A stretch of DNA of 64,000 nucleotides, from assembly GCA_022264855.1 (NCBI GenBank), contig JABYQU010000005.1, positions 620,001 to 684,000 on the forward strand. Reading direction: 5' to 3'. Position 1 is the first letter of the stretch; each line of letters begins with the position of its first letter. Shown here piece after piece: positions 45,351 through 57,034 of the stretch. Source of the stretch: Lenzites betulinus (lineage: Eukaryota > Basidiomycota > Agaricomycetes > Polyporales > Polyporaceae). The notes below the pieces were generated by a model. The model was given only the letters and a program-made list of their open reading frames with translations. It made no database searches and had not been told where the DNA came from. The position numbers and the translations under genes are program-made.

Positions 45351-47411
45351 GGAACCTCTGAGACAAACCCGGAAGTCCGACTCGTAGCTCATCACTTTCT
45401 ATGACGGGCGCCAGCGGACAAAACCTTCTTCAATTCGTTTCGAAGTGTTCAATTTAGAGGTGTGTTTTGAAAACAGCATTTCAAGTTTATATTCTGGTTT
45501 CGTGGCATATTTATTCCATTTCGGGTCGCCAAGTTCATTTCGGGGCATGACTTTCAATTCGGGACACCGGGCCGGATGGGCGCTCCGACGCGGGCGCTTC
45601 GTTACCGCCAACACTCCGACTCCCGTTAGTCTCATAGCGATTGTTCATTGAACTCGCATGCTACCCCGTACGTCCGATACTGCTGGCTAGCTCGTGGAAG
45701 ATTACCTGTCAAATATAATATAGCCATTCCATTTCTAGTTGCTCACAAGGTACGGCTCTAAGAATGATACTAACAATGGAGATATTTATGAGTCATCTGA
45801 CATTGTGATTCCCAGTTTCGGTCAGTAGTACTTCGTACTACTAGTAGTGTTACACCCAACTAGTATTGGCCATGAAGACGGTCTATTATACACGTAAGCA
45901 AGTGCCAGTGATAGACGGTTAGACCGCTGTCATAGAGTACAGTCTATCTCAGGCTACTACTAGCCCAGTAAGGCCCGCTCTCGCAGGCTTGTACTGTTCA
46001 TGGTAACGATTACGCTGTTGTCCATACACGATCCACTCTAACCAGGATTGTAGTAAGATGCAGTCCCACTTACTTCCCTATCTCACGTTATACCGCGCTC
46101 GACACCGCAAACGACTCGTCGCTTGTCTCGTTTCGTACATATAAAGTTCTCGCTCAGCATATGCATACTGTCTTCCTCGCGCGGCCCAAGCCGCAGGCAC
46201 AATCTATCTCATCTTTTATATACTTTACATTGCTCGTATACTTACCCAATCAACGTTCATAAACACCCGCCTCAGGCCACATTAACTCTCTCTGCTCTTC
46301 CTCAGGCTGTGCCATTCACAGACTCACTCTAGTTTCCTCGCCCGCGCTTGAGTCCCATCCTTACTGTATCCCTCGTCTCGTCTCTGCTTCTATATATAAT
46401 CCACATGTTACATTCATGATATAGATCTGAAGGTCCTGGTACGACGGCGGCAGTACATTCCATGGGTTGACTAGCAGCTCCGCTTCGCTTTTGACTATGA
46501 GTGTTACCTGCTTAGTATAATATAGGTACAGTAGTCACAGCTGAAAAAAAATATGATAGCACAACCCAAGGCCTCCAGCACGAAGAAAAATATATAGCCT
46601 GACACATATGTGCACCAGTACCCGCCCGGGGATGCCGCCCAGCGACTAGCATGGGTGTCGTAGCGTCGTGACGTCATAGGGACTCTCATGCGCATGGTCC
46701 AGCGCATGCTTAACAGCTTCTTCGCGTCCCTGATGTGTCCGAAAGCAAGGTCATGGTGGTCGAAGTAGAAAAACAAAAGTCAATTGCGGTTCTGAATGTG
46801 AAGCGCCCGCTTCAATCGTTGTCCCGAAGTGGAAGGGGTGCCGCGAAATCGGATACATGAATTCGAATACTTTTGTCTGCCGCGAATACTTTTGTCCGCG
46901 GGGACCCCTCATAACTTTCATAAGTTCGCAGGACTTGTGGTGGGAACATGCTCGCAGCCGCGATTGACAGTAATTCCGCGTGTTTCAGCCGGCGCGTGTA
47001 TCTATGATATATCAGCCATGCTCTTTGCAGTGGCGTCGTGTCACCCGGCAACACACAAGTCCCGTAAGTCATTACAAAACAGTGTATGACCGATGTCTAA
47101 TCTCGACGGGCAGAGTAGACATTACAACTTGACGCAATTTGAGGACGCTGATCGTCAGGCCGCTCATGCATCATACCTCATGCACTCCTCATGCATCATA
47201 CGTTTCAATTGTACGTACACGCGCACGGACCACTGTATATCGGGAGCGCTAATATATTTACTTCAAGTCTAGCATGTTTCCGTGGGAGCTCCTTTTCTCA
47301 CCACTCCTCCCAGCTTCTTACCGCGGAGACAATCCAACATACAGTCAGCACGTCGAGGATTCTGCCGCAGCCTCCATAGTAGATTCAACCACCTCAAGCA
47401 CCAGTGATACG
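45351..47411. other. Intergenic stretch without a recognisable gene
   Basis: A/T-richer than its surroundings. Short open frames show no motifs or plausible splicing. An A/T box (TAATATATTTA) near 47250 may serve the F-box gene that starts at 47412. Confidence 0.5.
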
Positions 47412-49436
47412 ATGTCTGCTCACGTCCTTCTGACGTCCGAAATCGCACAGGCTGTGCTTGACCAACTCGAACCAGGGCCTCTGCTTAGAAGTGAATCCGT
47501 CAACCCAGTCGCGGTGAAAGAACGACGTGAACGCCAGCATGCGTTGGCCCAGCTCGCGACCGTGTGTCGCGACGTCTCATGGATCGCTTTGGATGTACTG
47601 TGGCGTCATATCGACGCCGTCCATCATCTCCTCTTCGCATTGAGGCCATATCACCATCGCCAGCATGTTCGTACTACTTCTACCTCATCCAACGAATGGT
47701 GGCGGTTTCACTGACGGGCTCTCTAGATGTTCACAGACAGTATCGAGGACGAGGACTGGGCGCGATTCCAAGAGTACGCACAGCGCGTGCGCGGACTATG
47801 CGTACACGATGTCAGATCCCTTCATGCGACCGTGTGGGTGGTACTGACGCAGCGGTGCCCTCGCGGACCTCTCCTTCCGCGCCTCGAGAATCTAGCCGGG
47901 TTCACGATAGACACGTCAAGCGTGTGCTACATGATGTTCCTGTCTCCCTCGCTGAAGCGTCTTGGTCTCACAGTCTGTGGGGAAGAACGCATCATCATCC
48001 AAATGGTGGTCCGGGCCATCCAGCCGTCTCTCCGTTCCGTACAACATCTCGTGCTCCATGACCTGTCATACAACCCTTGGCCGACCATCCTTTTCTGGGA
48101 GCTGACGCAGCTCCACACTCTCCAGGTCGAAGGCCCGAACCGCTGTGCGTTGAGGATGCAAGAGCTGGCATGCCTCGGATCCTTCCAGCACCTCCGCACA
48201 CTTCAGATGCGCATTGCGAGCATCTCGGCGCTGGAAGGGCCTACGGCAACCGCCATGGGGTTCCATTCTCTACGCGAACTGAAGCTCTCCGGGCATCTGG
48301 GAGACATCTGCGCCTTCATCGTTGCCGCGGCGCCTCCGTCCCTGGAGCTCCTCTCGATCCACGTGCATTCACTTTGCCAACGCGAAGATGTCGAAGACGA
48401 ACCGCACCTCCAGTCCGTCTCACCCAACGGTGTGCGAAGCCTCGCGCCCATCTATGCAAAGCTCACCCCTTCGCTGCGCCGCTTCGAAGCCAACCTGCGT
48501 TGCAACTGCGACTATGTCAACCACTTCCCCGACAGCGACGCTCTGCTTGTACCTCTACAGGCTACCCCCGAGCTTCGCAGTATATCTTTTGTGTTGGGGG
48601 CCATATGGCATGGTCTCGGGAATGAGACTAGAGCTCTCCTCCAACACGCCTGGCCCGACCTCGTTGAATTTGAATATTCATTAATTGTGCGCCAGGAGCC
48701 TCCCAGGTCGCATTCTCGTGATGGCCAAGCGTCGACCAGCACCGACGACGACCTCACGATCCAGACGCTTGCCCTCTTCGCACACGCCCACCCACATCTC
48801 ACGCGGCTTACGATCCCATCTCTGGATCTTCGTGCGGTCCCGGATATCTCTACCGTACCCCTTCTCGACCACGGCCTGCAGCATCTCAGCTTCTCTGCGC
48901 TGGAGGCTGACATTGGTCTGTTCCCCTTCGCGCGCGCGCTCGATATGCTGTTCCCGCGTCTGGACCTGTCCGGCGCAACCAACTTGGTACCAAACATGCA
49001 GAACAAGATCGAGCGCAACGCAGAGCTGCAACTGCTACTCCTCGCGCTGCAAACCGGGCACGGGACGGGCCTTGCGGGAGCTGCACGCTTGGAAGTCTCC
49101 TCCACCGTCGCTGGCAAGAGACCCGCAGGTCGCAGTCCTTTCACGATTCAGCTGCTGCGACGCTCTCACAACACCGCGGTTGGACACTCCCGGGGGACCC
49201 TGGAGGCTAATGGACCTCCGAGTGTTGTCCACGTCCAAGCGGCTGGTACATGGCCTATACCACCCTCAGGCTCTCTACCACCCCCAGTACGAGCACCCAC
49301 ACGGTCACCCTCACCCCCATGGTCGCCCCCACGATCGCGCCCACGCTCACCCCCACGATCACGATCACGCTCGCCCTATGGCATGGTACGCGTCGTATTG
49401 GCGGAGTCTGAAACATCGTCAGGGTCCATGAGATGA
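47412..49436 (+). CDS. F-box-like leucine-rich protein, copy 1
   Basis: Two exons, 47412-47666 and 47727-49436, give 654 residues. The 60-nt intron is shared in position with copy 2. Exon 1 resembles an F-box: LLTSEIAQAVLDQLEPGPL, then ALAQLATVCRDVSWIALDVLW. Exon 2 holds irregular leucine-rich segments (LLPRLENLAGFTIDTSS, FHSLRELKLSGHLGDI, LTRLTIPSLDLRAVPDI). The C-terminal ~90 residues are Pro/Arg/Ser-rich (SPPRSRPRSPPRSRSRS). If the F-box assignment holds, it would bind Skp1 in an SCF ubiquitin ligase and choose substrates through the repeats. I chose ATG 47412 because copy 2 starts at the same place. It is convergent with the GHGHGG gene at 49894. Confidence 0.8.
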
Positions 49437-49893
49437 GTATAGGTGGGTCGCGTTGCTAGTAGTAGCTGCATCCAAAACTCTCCTTCAACGAGTATAGGCG
49501 TCAACTCGTTTGAAGGGAAGATGTGATTCTCCGTAGGAGCAGTTGCCTGCTTGCGCTGCGTGTTGTACAAATAAAAGTGCTTGCAAATGATTTTTCAACG
49601 TAGCCCAGTACAGATGTCGCTACAGGTTGCCAGTGGATTAATCATGTTGCGACATCTTTCCTTGGGCAGACAGTGCATATACAACATCTTGTCGAAGACT
49701 ACATGAGATATTAAACAGTACAAATACCAGCGAGATACATATTGGGACGAACAGTATATCCCTTTGACGACGTGACGGATGCAACATAGCTACGCGTTCA
49801 AGAAAGATAGGCGAGTCGTAAACCAGCCTCCAATTTTTGCGGATCCGGAAGATACTCAAGAAATAGCCCTTTTCTATGTGTCCCGCAAAATGC

Positions 49894-50481
49894 TCACGGC
49901 GACATGGGCGTCGCGTCTGCGCCGTCGTCCGACTCGCGCGGTGCTCCATGAGGGGTGCTCAGCCCGTCGTCCGAGTCGGAGGGATGATCGTGGTCACCGT
50001 CCGCGGACGAACTCTCCTCAGGATGCTCGGTGCCGGCGAACACCGACGGACGCGAAAGACATCCATCCGATCGCCCGTCGGCGGTAGACGCGACGCACGC
50101 GTGCTTGTACGCGCCTCCGTCGTCTGTGGTGTTGAATAGCTTGCTCTTGCGCAAGGCGCGGCGGAAGGACGTGGGCGTCGAGGGAGTTGAGATGGGTAAG
50201 TGCGCGCGGACGGGCGAAAGGGGGCTGTGTGTGTTATGTCCGTACACGGGCGTCGTGGCGCCCGCGGTCATGCAGCAGGGCGAATCACAGCGAGGTATTC
50301 TGGGATTGGGGATGACGAACCCGCCGTGACCGTGTCCGAACGTCTGCTGCGGGACGGGGTGTGGGTGGGGAATGATGATATGGATGGCACGAGGGTTGAT
50401 GGGAGTCGAGTGAGAGCACCTGCAACTGGTGTGGGGTGTAGGGCCGTTGTTCGATACGATCTGGCTGGGTGAGGACGACAT
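49894..50481 (-). CDS. Small Ser/Pro/His-rich protein with GHGHGG motif, copy 1
   Basis: Intron-less, 195 residues from ATG 50481 (MSSSPSQIVSNNGPTPH). A TATA box lies at 50586-50593, about 105 bp upstream. The recognisable core is AIHIIIPHPHPVPQQTFGHG followed by HGG; the C-terminus is acidic and Ser/Asp-rich (SSADGDHDHPSDSDDG). No signal peptide or membrane segment. The gene's core motif recurs in the genes at 53305 and 62531. I know no named domain for it. The repeated His-Gly could bind metal, but that is a guess. It lies 458 bp from F-box copy 1, tail to tail. Confidence 0.65.
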   Translation of the reverse strand: MSSSPSQIVSNNGPTPHTSCRCSHSTPINPRAIHIIIPHPHPVPQQTFGHGHGGFVIPNPRIPRCDSPCCMTAGATTPVYGHNTHSPLSPVRAHLPISTPSTPTSFRRALRKSKLFNTTDDGGAYKHACVASTADGRSDGCLSRPSVFAGTEHPEESSSADGDHDHPSDSDDGLSTPHGAPRESDDGADATPMSP

Positions 50482-50585
50482 GTTTGGCAGAGGAATAATG
50501 TGGGACAGTATGAGCGGAGAGCGCTGTGAAGTATCGCAAGGCGGAGAGTGCGGGTGGTGAAGCCAAGTGTGTCCCGCATCCAGAC

Positions 50586-50593
50586 TTATATAG
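50586..50593 (-). promoter_or_regulatory. TATA box for GHGHGG copy 1
   Basis: CTATATAA on the minus strand, about 105 bp before the ATG. Confidence 0.55.
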
Positions 50594-53157
50594 AGCGAGT
50601 ATGGAGCTGACCTCAAATCCTATGCCGACACCCTCAACATTGGTATCCACGTTACCCCCGTTGACCTGGTATGCCATACGGCACGGCGCCCTGTTTTGAC
50701 TGATGGGCTTACAATCAGCCGCATGCGCCACCGTTCACACTGTCAACGCGCCATGCAGTGGGAGGCTCCCCATTGCGCAGGCTGTAATGGCATGAGCATA
50801 TCTTGAGAAGGTGGGGGCGGTTCCGCTATAGATATCGCTAAAATGCCGCCCTGTCGTGTACGGCGACAACTCAGCCGTCCGCCCACTCATGCTGTGCCTA
50901 CATCTTGTGGTTGCCAGTCCACGAAGGTTCACAAACTGGGGTCTCTTTATGATTATGATGATTGTTGCATCATAGATTGACTCAGTGAATCGAACGCAGA
51001 ACCTGTACATTGACATCTTGCCGGGCGCTCCGGAGCTGGAGCCTGACGAAAATGTCAGTATCAAAACCCAATCGACTATGCGATGTGCGCGAGCAAGGTA
51101 ACAGTGGCGTGCGGACCTTTGTACAGAGAAATACTGCGGATGGAGTCCAAGGCGTTCGGCGGAACGGCGCACACGCACGAGGCTCGATAGGTATGTATGG
51201 ACACCTGCGCGATGGTGAGTAGCCACCTGCGTTTTCTGTGCCCCACCCCGCTGCGTAGATCGTCTACAGCCCCTTCTAGGCAAGCCATCATATACATTGA
51301 CTAGCCCTGCTAGAAACCGGCGTCCCAGACACCGACGTGGGCGAGGATATGAATGAGCACCGCGTCCAGTCGTGACGCGCGTCATCCTCGCAAGATGATG
51401 TGTTGTCTGCTTGTATGATCAGCCTATGCGGCACATTGAGTCCTCTGCGGGTACCTAATGTTGTTCAGGTAGGCGATTCACTCGTTAATATGCGGTGTCG
51501 CAGTCTTCGGAACGCTAGGTAATCAGGGAGACGCCGCGGCGTTAACGGTAGAATGAATGACAAGGAGGCTACGTTGTGGGTGTGGACCGCGACATACATA
51601 CCACAACCGAGAGATGCTCCTACAGGTGGTACGAACAAGAGACGAAGCATGCGAGTTAGTATTCCGCTAACAATGATAGTCAATGGCAGAGCGCGAAGAT
51701 GGTTAGAAGATGGTTGATAGTACTGAAGGACGCACGGCTTGAAGGTCATTGATGATGTACTAAGAGGTTCTAATCAAGTACATACCGCTCTTCAGGCGAC
51801 CGGGCAAGCGCTCTGGATGGCTTATTGACCTATCCAAACTCCGATTACTTACTTTTCTTACTCACCCCGCGCTCATAAGTTGCCTCCTCCTCCTGCCGTT
51901 CCTACCTGAACGTGAACTCAGCTGGGTGCGGCTTCACTGACTCTCACTGAACAGCGCATACGATAACTTCCGCCTAGCCTCTCAGGCCTCAGATTACGCG
52001 CGTCCAACAAATACCCCTACCCCCTGACGTGATGCAGGATAGCGACTTGTTGGTCACTCGCCATGCGCGCCTGTTGTTCTCCTCCGGCATAGAAGAACAT
52101 GGAAGACTTATCATGTAAGTGTTGGGGGAGATATCTGTCCTGATCACTACTATCGGCTGATGGAAAGCTGCGCGCTGCATTACAGAAGCCCTGAGAGGAG
52201 TAAATGCAGACTCATCGAGCGACTTTCCCCCTTGCACGCTCGCAAAAGTCAAAGGGGTTTGCCCGGGAAACACGAAGCAGACTTATACTACACCAATAAA
52301 CTGCGACCCGGCCCTGGGCGCTCTCAAACTCGCAAGCTCCGTCGAACACCCGCATGTCACGGTCGTTCGGGCCCTCGGCACGAACTGCTGTGCTGGAAAG
52401 GCCTATCGAGGCGTCAAGGCGCATCGCAATCCGCTCTCCCCAAGGTACGATCTTAAATCACGCACAGATAATGAGTCCACTTCACGACTCGGGTCAGGTC
52501 AATTTCTCCGTCCTAGATCTAGCGCTGAGCAAATCGGGCTGCGACCCGTCGGGACTCACAACTGAGGCGAAGATGCCAAAAAGTGATATCCTACCGGCGA
52601 CCCACACGCATATCGCGTCCGCAATGAAGAGGCGGTGGTCTACCACGCGGGAATTGAATTTCGCATCTGTTCGCGATCTCGACGCTCGCTACGAAGACGA
52701 GAAGTTGACAAGGTCGGCGGTGCAGATCCCAACATGGAACGAAGCCCACAAATTGATCTCCATCTACTGCAGAGCAGATGGCAAGCATAGTAGCTGGGCG
52801 TCCCTCCCTATACTTTGCAGCAGTTTGCACTGCCGAACGCCTTTGATGGCGCTGGCAGTGCATGCCGCGATGGCGTCTGTCTCCCGCCCTCAACTCACTC
52901 CGCTGTACCCATTTCTTACAGGGAACAGAGTAGGCATATCAAGCCCCATTGCTCGTGGCACCCTGGCCCTCCGCACGCCGAGCGGCGACAGATCTGGGGT
53001 GGCATCGCTATCCGTGATACCGTTGCGTTTCAAGCTGCGGCGCCCCCTCGTATGAGCGCGATATGTTCCGTTATGCCCTGCGAAGCTGTGGCTGTCAATT
53101 GGGAATTCATCGCGTGTACAGTCAAATACGTTACAGTCTGTGTGCAGACACGTACGG
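50594..53157. other. Spacer with possible coding exons at 52039-52442
   Basis: Most of this spacer shows nothing. A candidate first exon starts near 52030 (MQDSDLLVTRHARLLFSSG) and ends at a GTAAGT donor near 52114. A frame at about 52190-52442 (GVCPGNTKQTYTTPINCD, NCCAGKAYRGVK) has ordinary composition and ends near a GTACGA donor. The phases of these pieces do not join cleanly, so I call no gene. A decayed or unrecognised small gene is possible. Confidence 0.3.
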
Positions 53158-53163
53158 TATAAG
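53158..53163 (+). promoter_or_regulatory. TATA-like box for GHGHGG copy 2
   Basis: TATAAG, about 145 bp before the ATG at 53305. Confidence 0.45.
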
Positions 53164-53304
53164 TACGGACGAGTGCGCCGTTACGAGCCCCATTCACCTC
53201 CGCACTCTCAGTCACAGTCAAAGCCTCTCGCAGCCTTCTTCACTGCTAGTGCCCGCCAATACCTCACACTCACCATTCGACCGATCCTCCCAACCCACCA
53301 AGCA

Positions 53305-53970
53305 ATGTCGACCGCCACCTCCAACCAGGTCCCCCAGACCCACAGCGCTCCGGTGTCCTCCGCATCCACCCCGCGCGGCTCGTCGGCCCGCTCCCAGTCG
53401 ATCCACGTTGTCATCCCCTCTTCCACGGAACTCGCGCGCCTTGTCACCCCCACAGTCACGGCCGGCCACGGACATGGCGGCTCGTCCATTCCCTCCGAGG
53501 ACGTGGTGTTGAGCGCGCTCACTACTCCCGGTCATGGCCACGCGGGCGCGCAGCTCTTTGCTCTGCCCTCGCCCGCGGGGTACGCCTCTCCGCTGGTGGC
53601 CCCTCACCTCTTCGCTCTGCCCTCGCCCGCGGGATATGCCTCCCCTCTGATTACGTCGCAGCCGCGGATGTCTCCCTCGCCCGCGGGTTACGCCTCCCCT
53701 CTAATCACGTCGCAGCCGCGGATGTCCGCGCGCGTGTCGCGGAGGAGCAGCTTGTACTCGGCATCGAGCGCGGACGACTGGGTGCACCCGTTTGCGGATG
53801 CTGCTGCTGCTGCACCGGCGGGATCGTTGGCACCGCCACCGGAGGAGTCAGAGGACGCGGAGGGCTCAGACCATGAGCATGACGGTGCCAACGAGCATAC
53901 GGGGAGCTCGCGACCGGGGTCTACGATGGATGCTGAGGACGAGGACGCCCATCTGCGCGGCACTGCGTGA
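53305..53970 (+). CDS. Small Ser/Pro-rich protein with GHGHGG motif, copy 2
   Basis: Intron-less, 221 residues from ATG 53305 (MSTATSNQVPQTHSAPV). An in-frame upstream extension to 53140 exists, but the TATA-like box at 53158 favours 53305. Core: SIHVVIPSSTELARLVTP, then AGHGHGGSSIP, with a second PGHGHAGAQLF. A 10-residue unit, PSPAGYASPL, occurs three times in tandem at about residues 90-140. It ends in an acidic tail (EESEDAEGSDHEHDGANEH). It shares with copy 1 the hydrophobic I-[HV]-V-I-P strand followed by GHGHGG. Function unknown. It lies 528 bp from F-box copy 2, tail to tail, mirroring the copy-1 pair. Confidence 0.68.
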   Translation: MSTATSNQVPQTHSAPVSSASTPRGSSARSQSIHVVIPSSTELARLVTPTVTAGHGHGGSSIPSEDVVLSALTTPGHGHAGAQLFALPSPAGYASPLVAPHLFALPSPAGYASPLITSQPRMSPSPAGYASPLITSQPRMSARVSRRSSLYSASSADDWVHPFADAAAAAPAGSLAPPPEESEDAEGSDHEHDGANEHTGSSRPGSTMDAEDEDAHLRGTA

Positions 53971-54497
53971 ACATTTTCTTTTTCTGCGGGCCTCAGGCGA
54001 CCGAGGGATATAGCGAGGCCTTTCCATGGACTTCTATCCAGCTACTTATTTGTATCGTTATTCTTGTTCTACCTATACCCTGTTCACATTTCAACGACTA
54101 TAACTCTAAAGACCTCCCTTGTTGTTCGCTGGCTATACCGTATCATTATCTTGGTTCTACCTATACCCCGTTCACATCCCAACGACTCTAACTCTATATA
54201 CCCCCCCTATTATTCGCTAGCTATACCGGCCGCAATCCTGACCAACGATTTAATTTATAAAGTGCCTGGCTATTGAGGCACGAACTGTTCGACTAAGCCA
54301 CACCTCCGAGCGTGGATTTGGCAATAGATATTCAGTAGGAATGGGTGTACAGTGGCACGCTAGGGATAGTCATCAAGCACTTATGCAAAGCTAAAGTCCA
54401 ATACAAAACATGGTCAGCGAAGGGACGGCACCCTCTTTTTCGTATGTATATGCAGCGAAGCTTCACCCCACACACCCATTCGATAAGTACAGACACA

Positions 54498-56684
54498 CTA
54501 GAAACAACGCAATCGTGCGAACCAGCCTTTACCTGTGCCAGGGACCGCGGGGCTGGGTGAACGCCCGTCTTTGGAGTCTCGCGAGCGGGTACTATGCGTA
54601 CGGCCGCGCGTCGGAGCATCTATGTCGCGAGTCCCAGGAGTGCGTGACGGGCGATGGTAAGCACCAGGTCGACGGTCCCCGGCCGTATACATACTCAAGC
54701 GTTCGGACATAGGACTCCTAGACCTAGGAGGTGAACGAGCGCGGTAGCGCAGCGGCGGCGGCGGTGAAAGATTGTAGCGGGGCCGTCGCGGCGAACGATC
54801 GCGGGACCGTGGCGATGGGGTGGACCTCGTCCGACTCAACATTCTCGGAGACCTAGCGCGCTCAGAGGCCTGGCGCACCAGTCGAATGGCGGCGGCATCG
54901 CGACCTGTGGGTCTCTTGCCCATCGCGGTAGCGGACAATGTAGAGGGCCGGCTTGCGTGGCCCGCAGCGCCCACTCTGCGCCCGGTCTGCAGCGCGAGGA
55001 GGAGGAGCTGCAGCTCTGCGTTGCGGTCGATCCTATTCTGGGAGCTCGGCGCGAAGCCCGCCCAACAGGACAGGTCGAGGCGGGGGAAGAGCATGTCGAG
55101 CGCGCGCGCGAAGGGGAACAGGGCGATGTCGGATTCTAGCCCAGATACGCTGAAATGCTCCAGGCGGTGGTCGAGCGGGGGCACGGTGTCGATGTCCGGG
55201 ACCGCGTGGAGATCCAGGGACGGGACCGCGAGCCGCGAGAGATGCGGGTGGGCTTGTGCAAAGACGGCGAGTGTTTGGACTGTGAGACGGCCATGGCTGC
55301 TGGACGGCACTTGGCCAGAAGCGTCGCCGGGATATGCTGGGTTCGGCGACCTGCTCCTGCTACGATATCGATATCCAGAACGGTGCCTGTGACCATCCTC
55401 CGGTCTACACATTGAGTACCCAAACTCGGCGAGGTCAGGCCATGCATCTCGTAGGGCGGCCAGGGTCTCGTTTCCAAGATGAAGCCATCTGGTCTGGAAT
55501 ACGAAGGATATACTGCGAAGATCGGGAACAGCTTGTAGGGGCGCAAGAAGGGCGTCGCTGTCGGGAAGATGGCTGAAATCGCGGCAGCTACAGATCAGAC
55601 TGGCTTCAAAGCGGCGCAGCGAAGGGGTGAGCTGGGCGTAGATGGGCCCGAGGCTTCGTCCGCCGTTGGGGCGGACGGACTGGACGTGCGGTACATCTAT
55701 AGGGTCTTCATATTCGCAGAGTGAGCGCGTGTGGATTGAGAGGGATTCTAAAGCCGGAGGCGTAGCGGCAGCGATGAAAGCGCAGATGTCTCCCAGACGC
55801 CCGTAGAGCTTAAGTTCGCGTAGAGAATGGAACCCCATGCCGGTCGCCGTAGGCTCCTCCAACGCCGTGATGCTCGCAAGACGCATATGAAGCTTGCGGA
55901 GGTGTTGAAAGGATCCTAGGCATGCCAGCTCTCGCATCCTCAACGCACAGCCGTTCGGGCCTTCGACCTGGAGAGTGTGGAGTTGTGTCAGCTCCCAGAA
56001 AGAGACCGCGCCATCGGTATACGTTGAATCGTTGACCACGAGATGTTGTATGGAATGAAGAGACGGCTGGATGGCCCGGACGGTCATTTGGATGACGCTG
56101 TCTCGCTCCCCGTACGTCCAACATACTATGAGACCAAGACGCTTGAGCGAGGGGGACATGAACATCGTGTAGCACACGCTTGAAGTGTCTATCATGAATT
56201 CGGCTAGATTCTCGAGGCGCGGAAGGAGAGGCCCGCGAGGGCACCGCTGCGTTAACGCCACCCACACGGTAGCATGAAGTGCTTTGACATCGCCTAGGTG
56301 TAGTCCACGCACGCGCTGTGCGTACTCTTGGAATCGCGTCCAGTCCTCGTCCTCGATACTGTCTGTAAACATCTAGAGAGCCCGTCAGTGAATCCGCCAC
56401 CATTCTTTGGATGCGATAGAGGTACAGACATGCTGGTGATGATGATATGGCCTCAATGCGAAGAGGAGATGATGGACGGCGTCGATATGACGCCACAGTA
56501 CGTCCAAAGCGATCCATGAGACGTCGCGACACACGGTCGCGAGCTGAGCCAACGCATGCTGGCGTTCACGTCGTTCTTTCACCGCGATTGAGTGGGTCGG
56601 TTCATCTTCAAGAAGAGGCCCGGGATCAAGATGTTCAAGCACCACTTGTGCGATCTCGGCTGTGCGAAGAACGTGAGGGGGCAT
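54498..56684 (-). CDS. F-box-like leucine-rich protein, copy 2
   Basis: Two exons, 56684-56430 and 56372-54498, give 709 residues. Exon 1 (VLRTAEIAQVVLEHLDPGPL; ALAQLATVCRDVSWIALDV) and the start of exon 2 (MFTDSIEDEDWTRFQEYAQR) are close copies of the gene at 47412. Leucine-rich stretches follow (FHSLRELKLYGRLGDICAFI, HLSRLAVPSLDLHAVPDI). The tail is Arg/Ser/Pro-rich. It is longer than copy 1 mainly in the region before the last third (YRSRSRSPNPAYPGDAS) and the tail. The frame is intact. An SCF-type adaptor role is inferred from the F-box-like start. It is in inverted orientation to copy 1. Confidence 0.8.
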
Positions 56685-57034
56685 TATATCACTGTCGGCG
56701 GTATCTACGGAAGTTTAGTGCACTGGTGACTGCGACAAGATCTTGAAGAGTCTTTATCTGCTTACCGTGTGTCGCGTTCTCAAACTCCTTACAGTAAAAC
56801 CTAGAAGCAGAGGGCTCAACGGGAGCTCAACCGCAGTTCATGTAGTAGCGCTACCGATATGTGGTGGTCCGTGCGCGTGTACGTACAGCTGGAGACGAGG
56901 AATTGTTGGGGATCAGCTTCTTATGATTGTGTGCGTCAACATATAGCGTCTACCGCGAGCGCGTTAAAACAGCGTTTGATTGTACAGCCTTACACACAAC
57001 GAAGAAAACATATATTCATGGTCGGTACCTGGGA

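Noticed and set aside
52354..53055. 233-codon plus-strand frame before GHGHGG copy 2
   Set aside because: No recognisable domain, alternative frames look equally plausible upstream, and splice phases do not join; left as possible only.
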